Shown one piece after another: positions 1-3,486 of a stretch of 5,940 nt of DNA. The stretch comes from Bacillota bacterium (GTDB taxonomy: Bacteria > Bacillota > Clostridia > Lachnospirales > Lachnospiraceae): the NCBI GenBank assembly GCA_022717655.1, contig JAIIAN010000180.1:1-5940 (forward strand), given 5' to 3'. Numbering within the stretch: position 1 is the stretch's first letter; every line of letters begins with the position of its first letter. The translations under genes and the position numbers were made by a program. The notes beneath the pieces are model-generated. The model was given only the letters and a program-made list of their open reading frames with translations, was not told the DNA's origin and did not search any database.

Positions 1-1
1 A

Positions 2-109
2 TTCTTTACAGAAGAAGCTCTTGCAGCAATCTCTGAGACAACACTTCAAAATGCGGTTGCTTTTGAAAAAGGAGAAAGCACAGGAAATGAAGTGGTAAAA
101 CAGGGGTAA
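2..109 (+). CDS. Probable D-2-hydroxyacid (D-lactate-type) dehydrogenase, C-terminal fragment
   Basis: This is the 3' end of a gene that begins before the window. Reading from base 2 gives 35 residues beginning FFTEEALAAISETTLQNA and ending in a TAA at 107-109. The pattern Y/F-T-E/D-E-A-L followed by a helix with T-x-x-N-A/L and a final basic tail resembles the last segment of NAD-dependent D-isomer-specific 2-hydroxyacid dehydrogenases. There the 'PHxAFYTEEAL' turn follows the catalytic histidine and the chain closes back on the substrate domain. Those enzymes interconvert 2-oxoacids and D-2-hydroxyacids, for example pyruvate and D-lactate. The catalytic and NAD-binding parts lie outside the window, so substrate and gene name cannot be set. 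Its stop codon overlaps the ribosome binding region of queH, which suggests co-transcription. Family assignment is by recognition of a short tail only. Confidence 0.55.
   Translation, partial: FFTEEALAAISETTLQNAVAFEKGESTGNEVVKQG
102..106 (+). promoter_or_regulatory. Ribosome binding site of queH
   Basis: AGGGG lies inside the last codons of the upstream gene, directly before its TAA, with a 5-nt spacer to the queH ATG. A ribosome finishing the dehydrogenase would sit on this site, so the two genes are probably translated from one message. No promoter is visible in the 2-nt gap. Confidence 0.65.
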
Positions 110-111
110 GA

Positions 112-771
112 ATGAATCAGAAAAGAAATTATCAAAAAGAACTTGAAACTGTGATACAAAAAGAACAAAAAGAAGGCAGAACTCCGAAATTGTTACTGCA
201 TAGCTGCTGCGCTCCATGCAGCAGCTATGTGCTGGAGTATCTGTCTCCTTTTTTTTCAATTACGGATTTTTTTTATAATCCGAATATTTCTCCAAAAGAA
301 GAGTATCAAAAAAGAGAAGAAGAATTAAAAAGGCTGATTGATGAGATGCCGATGAAAAATAAACCTGTATTTCTGGCAGGAGAGTATCATCCGGAAGAGT
401 TTTATCAAATGGCAAAAGGATTAGAAGATGTGCCAGAGGGTGGGGAACGTTGTTTTTTATGTTACCGGATGCGCCTGGAAGAGGCGGCAAAGATGGCAGT
501 TGAGAAAAACTGTGATTACTTTGCGACAACACTCACGATCAGTCCTTTAAAAAATGCGCAGAAATTAAATGAAATCGGAGAAGAATTAGAAAAGAAATAT
601 GGAGTTCGACACCTTCCGTCGGACTTTAAAAAGAAAAACGGTTATAAGCGTTCAATTGAACTGTCAAAAGAATACGATTTATATCGTCAGGATTTTTGTG
701 GCTGTGTCTTTTCCAAAAGAGAGCGTGACAGAAGAGAGCAGGAAAAATCGCTTGCACCTCAAAACAGTTAA
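112..771 (+). CDS. queH: Epoxyqueuosine reductase QueH
   Basis: QueH (formerly DUF208), 219 aa, catalyses the last step of queuosine synthesis: reduction of epoxyqueuosine to queuosine at the wobble position of GUN-decoding tRNAs. It is the cobalamin-independent replacement for QueG. Visible motifs are HSCCAPCSS at residues 30-38 (Cys32, Cys33, Cys36), GERCFLCYRMRLEEAA at 111-126 (Cys114, Cys117), ATTLTISPLKN at 138-148 and DFCGCVFS at 194-201 (Cys196, Cys198). These cysteines fit the family's iron-sulfur cluster and adjacent metal site. The length is normal and the protein is cytosolic, with no signal peptide. The ATG at 112 follows an AGGGG (102-106) with a 5-nt spacer, and the gene starts 2 nt after the upstream stop, so translational coupling is likely. 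The gene ends in three consecutive in-frame stops, TAA-TGA-TAA (769-777). A perfect 12-bp inverted repeat covers the CCxPC codons (see separate entry). Confidence 0.93.
   Translation: MNQKRNYQKELETVIQKEQKEGRTPKLLLHSCCAPCSSYVLEYLSPFFSITDFFYNPNISPKEEYQKREEELKRLIDEMPMKNKPVFLAGEYHPEEFYQMAKGLEDVPEGGERCFLCYRMRLEEAAKMAVEKNCDYFATTLTISPLKNAQKLNEIGEELEKKYGVRHLPSDFKKKNGYKRSIELSKEYDLYRQDFCGCVFSKRERDRREQEKSLAPQNS
199..229 (+). other. Perfect 12-bp inverted repeat inside queH (mRNA hairpin)
   Basis: CATAGCTGCTGC at 199-210 is followed by a 7-nt loop (GCTCCAT, 211-217) and its exact reverse complement GCAGCAGCTATG at 218-229. Two further G-U pairs (198/230 and 197/231) could lengthen the stem to 14. It spans codons 30-40, which encode His-Ser-Cys-Cys-Ala-Pro-Cys-Ser-Ser-Tyr-Val, the metal-binding motif of QueH. 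The symmetry depends on codon choice: AGC for all three serines and TGC for all three cysteines. The hairpin is seen directly; any function is unproven. Confidence 0.8.
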
Positions 772-772
772 T

Positions 773-789
773 GATAAACTGGTATATAA
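773..789 (+). repeat. 17-nt direct repeat, copy 1 (argH leader)
   Basis: GATAAACTGGTATATAA occurs here in the untranslated leader of argH and again, identical, at 864-880 inside argH, 91 nt downstream. This copy overlaps the last two of the three queH stop codons and contains the left arm and spacer of the argH dyad. The flanking bases of the two copies are not similar, so this is not a longer eroded duplication. Confidence 0.85.
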
Positions 790-796
790 AGTTTAT
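774..796 (+). promoter_or_regulatory. Dyad with promoter-like core upstream of argH
   Basis: ATAAACT (774-780) and AGTTTAT (790-796) are perfect inverted arms separated by the 9 nt GGTATATAA, giving a 23-bp dyad centred at 785. It sits 28 nt before the argH start. The centre contains an extended -10-like TGGTATATA (780-788) and an overlapping TATAAA (785-790). No good -35 lies at the right distance; TTGCAC at 752-757 would only fit a poor -10 (TAAACT, 775-780, 17-nt spacer). A dyad lying over a -10 element is the usual layout of a repressor site, so this may be the argH operator. As RNA it would be a weak, nearly all-AU hairpin. It does not match the ArgR/AhrC box well, so the regulator is unknown. 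Confidence 0.4.
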
Positions 797-811
797 AAAA
801 AATAAAGAAAT

Positions 812-816
812 GAGGG
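812..816 (+). promoter_or_regulatory. Ribosome binding site that fixes the argH start
   Basis: GAGGG at 812-816 lies 8 nt before the ATG at 825. It supports 825 over the two in-frame upstream ATGs at 771 and 810, neither of which has a comparable site. The 825 start also gives the family-standard N-terminus MAQLWGGRF. Confidence 0.75.
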
Positions 817-824
817 ACAAAAGA

Positions 825-2204
825 ATGGCTCAATTATGGGGAGGACGTTTTACAAAAGAAACCGATAAACTGGTATATAATTTTAATGCGTCCTTAAGTT
901 TTGATTCCAAGCTTTACAAACAAGATATTACAGGAAGCATGGCTCATGCATCCATGCTTGCAAAGCAGGGAATTATAGAAGAACAGGAAAAAGAAGAAAT
1001 TTTAAAAGGCTTAAAAAGCATTTTAGAAGATATCGAAAATAAAAAACTGGAATTTACAGAAGAATATGAAGATATTCACAGCTTTGTGGAAGCAAATCTG
1101 ATTGACCGTTGTGGAGATGTCGGAAAGAAACTGCATACTGGAAGAAGCCGTAATGACCAGGTTGCACTGGATATGAAAATGTATGTCAGAGATGAAATTG
1201 GAGAGATTGACCTTCTTTTAAAAGAACTGCTGACTTCTATTTATAAAATCATGTCTGAAAATGTACATACCTATATGCCGGGATTTACACATTTACAGAA
1301 AGCACAGCCGGTTACTCTGGCACATCATTTTGGAGCATATTTTGAAATGTTCAAACGTGACAGAAGCCGTCTTGCAGATGCGAAAAAACGTTTAAATCTC
1401 TGTCCGCTTGGAAGTGGTGCACTTGCAGGAACAACCTATCCGCTTGACAGAGCATATACAGCAGAAGCCCTTGGCTTTGATGGTCCGACCTTAAACAGTA
1501 TGGACTCTGTAGCAGACAGAGATTATTTAATCGAAACCTTATCTGTGTTATCTACTGTTATGATGCATTTAAGCCGTTTCTGCGAAGAAATCATTATGTG
1601 GAATTCCAATGAATACCGCTTTGTAGAAATTGATGACGGCTACAGTACAGGAAGCAGTATCATGCCACAGAAGAAAAATCCGGATATTGCCGAGTTGGTA
1701 AGAGGAAAAACAGGACGTGTCTATGGTGCGTTAATGTCTATTCTTACAACGATGAAGGGAATCCCGCTTGCCTATAATAAAGATATGCAGGAAGATAAAG
1801 AATTTACCTTTGATGCAATTGATACCGTAAAAGGCTGTATTGCACTGTTTAATGGCATGATTTCTACGATGGCATTTAACAAAGACAATATGGAAAAGAG
1901 TGCGAAAAACGGATTTACCAATGCAACCGATGCCGCAGATTATCTGGTCAACAATGGCGTACCATTTAGGGATGCACATGGAATCGTAGGACGTCTGGTT
2001 CTGCACTGCATTGATAAGGGAATTTCTTTAGATGAAATGTCCTTAGAAGAATATCAGGAAATCAGTCCGGTATTCAAAGAAGATATCTATGAAGCAATCA
2101 GTATGAAAAACTGCGTGGAAAAACGAAATACAATCGGAGCTCCAGGAGCAGATGCAATGACACAGGTATTGGCACTTCACAAAAAATATCTGGAAGAAAA
2201 TTAA
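825..2204 (+). CDS. argH: Argininosuccinate lyase
   Basis: ArgH, 459 aa, splits L-argininosuccinate into arginine and fumarate, the last step of arginine synthesis, and works as a cytosolic homotetramer of the fumarase/aspartase superfamily. The N-terminus MAQLWGGRFT is diagnostic. Three conserved regions of the superfamily are present: HTGRSRNDQVALD at 104-116, GFTHLQKAQPVTLAHH at 153-168 (His155 region) and the signature GSSIMPQKKNPD at 276-287. The signature carries the serine pair 277-278 on the mobile loop that supplies the catalytic base. The C-terminal domain continues to ATDAADYLVNNGVPFRDAH (367-385) and IGAPG (437-441). Length matches the 455-465 aa norm, with no frameshift. Two alternative in-frame ATGs upstream (771, 810) would add 18 or 5 residues not seen in the family. 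A 53-nt gap with a dyad separates it from queH, so it may have its own control. Confidence 0.97.
   Translation: MAQLWGGRFTKETDKLVYNFNASLSFDSKLYKQDITGSMAHASMLAKQGIIEEQEKEEILKGLKSILEDIENKKLEFTEEYEDIHSFVEANLIDRCGDVGKKLHTGRSRNDQVALDMKMYVRDEIGEIDLLLKELLTSIYKIMSENVHTYMPGFTHLQKAQPVTLAHHFGAYFEMFKRDRSRLADAKKRLNLCPLGSGALAGTTYPLDRAYTAEALGFDGPTLNSMDSVADRDYLIETLSVLSTVMMHLSRFCEEIIMWNSNEYRFVEIDDGYSTGSSIMPQKKNPDIAELVRGKTGRVYGALMSILTTMKGIPLAYNKDMQEDKEFTFDAIDTVKGCIALFNGMISTMAFNKDNMEKSAKNGFTNATDAADYLVNNGVPFRDAHGIVGRLVLHCIDKGISLDEMSLEEYQEISPVFKEDIYEAISMKNCVEKRNTIGAPGADAMTQVLALHKKYLEEN
864..880 (+). repeat. 17-nt direct repeat, copy 2 (within argH)
   Basis: This is the identical second copy of the element at 773-789. 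Here it is read as codons for Asp-Lys-Leu-Val-Tyr and part of Asn (residues 14-19), a normal part of the ArgH N-terminus. The next base completes a perfect TATAAT at 876-881, which makes it promoter-like, although no -35 stands at a proper distance. Confidence 0.85.
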
Positions 2205-2211
2205 AAAACGC

Positions 2212-2238
2212 TTGCTTTTTGTTAAGTTTTGGTATAGT
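2212..2238 (+). promoter_or_regulatory. Candidate promoter of asd
   Basis: TGGTATAGT at 2230-2238 is an extended -10 element (TGn followed by TATAGT, 5 of 6 to consensus). TTGCTT at 2212-2217 is the nearest -35-like hexamer, with a short 15-nt spacer; extended -10 promoters tolerate a weak -35. An alternative is TTGTTA (2219-2224) with TATAGG (2243-2248) at 18 nt. Transcription would begin near 2245 and leave an untranslated leader of about 75 nt. No intrinsic terminator for argH is visible here, so asd may also receive read-through from argH. Confidence 0.5.
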
Positions 2239-2256
2239 ATTGTATAGGAAATACAA

Positions 2257-2284
2257 ATGTACGTGAAAGGAAAACACGATACAT
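2257..2284 (+). other. Stem-loop in the asd leader
   Basis: ATGTACGTG at 2257-2265 pairs with CACG at 2275-2278 and TACAT at 2280-2284. This gives 9 base pairs with a single bulged A at 2279 and a purine-only loop AAAGGAAAA (2266-2274). It lies between the proposed start of transcription and the ribosome binding site of asd, ending 23 nt before that site. It is too small for a lysine or SAM riboswitch. There is no U-tract, so it is not an intrinsic terminator. Confidence 0.5.
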
Positions 2285-2307
2285 AAAAAATAGAGAATTG
2301 TAGAAGC

Positions 2308-2313
2308 AAGGAG
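2308..2313 (+). promoter_or_regulatory. Ribosome binding site of asd
   Basis: AAGGAG with an 8-nt spacer to the ATG at 2322 is near-optimal. It fits the impression from the strongly biased codon use that asd is the best-expressed gene of the window. Confidence 0.85.
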
Positions 2314-2321
2314 AAATTACA

Positions 2322-3407
2322 ATGAGTGAAAAATTAAGAGTTGGTATTTTAGGTGCAACAGGTATGGTAGGACAGAGATTTATTTCTCTGTTAGAGAATC
2401 ATCCATGGTTTGAAGTAGTAACAGTAGCTGCAAGTGCAAGAAGTGCAGGAAAAACTTACGAAGAAGCAGTTGGCGGACGTTGGAAAATGGATACTCCAAT
2501 GCCGGAAGCTGTAAAAAAATTAGTTGTTATGAATGTTGCAGAAGTAGAAAAAGTAGCTGCAACAGTTGACTTTGTATTCTCTGCTGTAGACATGAGCAAA
2601 GAAGAAATCAAAGCAATCGAAGAAGAATATGCAAAAACAGAAACACCAGTTGTTTCCAACAACAGTGCACACAGATGGACACCGGATGTTCCTATGGTTG
2701 TTCCGGAAATCAATCCACAGCACTTTGATGTTATTGAATTCCAGAAAAAACGTCTTGGAACAACAAGAGGTTTTGTAGCAGTAAAACCAAACTGCTCCAT
2801 CCAGAGTTATGCACCGGTACTGACAGCATGGAAAGAATTTGAACCTTATGAAGTGGTTGCAACTACTTATCAGGCAATTTCCGGAGCTGGAAAAACATTT
2901 AAAGACTGGCCGGAAATGGTAGAAAACATCATTCCATACATCGGTGGAGAAGAAGAAAAGAGTGAACAGGAACCACTTCGTCTGTGGGGCGAAATCAAAG
3001 ATGGTGTGATTGTAAAAGCATCTGAACCGGTTATCACAACACAGTGTATCCGTGTTCCGGTATTAAACGGACATACAGCAGCTGTATTTGTAAAATTCAG
3101 AAAGAAACCAACCAAAGAACAGCTGATTGAAAAATTAGTAAACTTCAAAGGCGTTCCTCAGGAATTAGACCTTCCAAGTGCTCCGAAGCAGTTCATCCGT
3201 TACATGGAAGAGGATAACCGTCCACAGGTTACTTTAGATGTAAACTATGAAAACGGAATGGGAATCAGTGTTGGTCGTTTAAGAGAAGATACGGTTTATG
3301 ATTATAAATTTGTTGGTCTTTCTCATAACACAGTACGTGGAGCAGCAGGTGGAGCTGTTCTGTGTGCAGAAACCTTAAAAGCAAAAGGATTTATCACAAA
3401 GAAATAA
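2322..3407 (+). CDS. asd: Aspartate-semialdehyde dehydrogenase, archaeal/fungal type
   Basis: Asd, 361 aa, reduces L-4-aspartyl phosphate to L-aspartate 4-semialdehyde with NADPH. This is the branch-point step before lysine/diaminopimelate, threonine and methionine. The N-terminal Rossmann domain starts with VGILGATGMVGQRF (7-20). SNNSAHRW (112-119) is also conserved. The catalytic cysteine is Cys158 in VKPNCSIQ (154-161), and the active-site histidine is His251 in RVPVLNGHTAAV (244-255). The sequence follows the archaeal/fungal branch of the family (compare the KPNCS motif and the length near 350-360 aa) rather than the E. coli or B. subtilis branches. It ends in tandem stops TAA-TAA (3405-3410). 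Codon choice is more restricted than in topB (mostly GAA, AAA, GCA, GTT/GTA), suggesting high expression. It is separated from argH by 117 nt holding a promoter candidate and leader hairpin. Confidence 0.95.
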   Translation: MSEKLRVGILGATGMVGQRFISLLENHPWFEVVTVAASARSAGKTYEEAVGGRWKMDTPMPEAVKKLVVMNVAEVEKVAATVDFVFSAVDMSKEEIKAIEEEYAKTETPVVSNNSAHRWTPDVPMVVPEINPQHFDVIEFQKKRLGTTRGFVAVKPNCSIQSYAPVLTAWKEFEPYEVVATTYQAISGAGKTFKDWPEMVENIIPYIGGEEEKSEQEPLRLWGEIKDGVIVKASEPVITTQCIRVPVLNGHTAAVFVKFRKKPTKEQLIEKLVNFKGVPQELDLPSAPKQFIRYMEEDNRPQVTLDVNYENGMGISVGRLREDTVYDYKFVGLSHNTVRGAAGGAVLCAETLKAKGFITKK

Positions 3408-3438
3408 TAAGAGATAAATAACGAGAGCAAAAAAATAC

Positions 3439-3468
3439 ATCAGGCCGGAGAACTCCCTCCGGTCTGAT
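3439..3468. terminator. Strong hairpin between asd and topB; intrinsic terminator only for the minus strand
   Basis: ATCAGGCCGGAG (3439-3450) pairs with CTCCGGTCTGAT (3457-3468). The stem is 12 bp, one of them G-U, with loop AACTCC (3451-3456). On the + strand it is followed by TGCGTGAAAG with no U-tract, so it should not be an efficient terminator for asd. Read on the minus strand, the stem is followed after 3 nt by seven T's (complement of the A-run at 3429-3435), which is a good intrinsic terminator for transcripts coming from the topB side. Such A-stem-T elements are often bidirectional; here the + strand half is missing. It may still protect the 3' end of asd mRNA or act on topB. Confidence 0.7.
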
Positions 3469-3476
3469 TGCGTGAA

Positions 3477-3483
3477 AGAGGAG
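3477..3483 (+). promoter_or_regulatory. Ribosome binding site that fixes the topB start
   Basis: AGAGGAG lies just before the ATG at 3487. It overlaps codons of a possible GTG start at 3472, which therefore would have no site of its own: only the hairpin 3' arm lies upstream. GGAGTT (3480-3485) is exactly complementary to the six loop bases AACTCC of the hairpin at 3439-3468, so the site could be masked by a pseudoknot. Confidence 0.7.
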
Positions 3484-3486
3484 TTT

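Noticed and set aside
260..532. Minus-strand and other-frame open reading frames inside queH, argH, asd and topB
   Set aside because: They lie wholly within well-supported genes, have no ribosome binding sites of note, and encode low-complexity Phe/Ser/Leu-rich products typical of antisense frames.
774..796. ARG box (ArgR/AhrC site) before argH
   Set aside because: The dyad arms ATAAACT/AGTTTAT and 9-nt spacer do not fit the TGAAT-type ARG box, so I call it an unassigned dyad.
599..805. 68-codon + strand frame from 599 across the end of queH
   Set aside because: It is the +1 shadow of queH extended through the argH leader. Its NDKLVY stretch resembles ArgH residues only because of the 17-nt repeat.
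771..824. Upstream ATG starts of argH (771 and 810)
   Set aside because: They add residues absent from the family and lack a ribosome binding site; GAGGG at 812-816 serves the ATG at 825.
2203..2226. Intrinsic terminator after argH (A-run, CGCTTGC, T-run)
   Set aside because: The central part leaves only a two-base loop and a mismatch; the A/T runs alone do not form a proper GC stem.
2205..2321. Lysine (L-box) or SAM riboswitch, or T-box, ahead of asd
   Set aside because: The gap is 117 nt and the likely leader about 75 nt, too short for these elements, and no conserved core or terminator/antiterminator pair is visible.
3472..3486. GTG start of topB at 3472
   Set aside because: It overlaps the ribosome binding site itself and is preceded only by the hairpin arm; ATG 3487 gives the family N-terminus.
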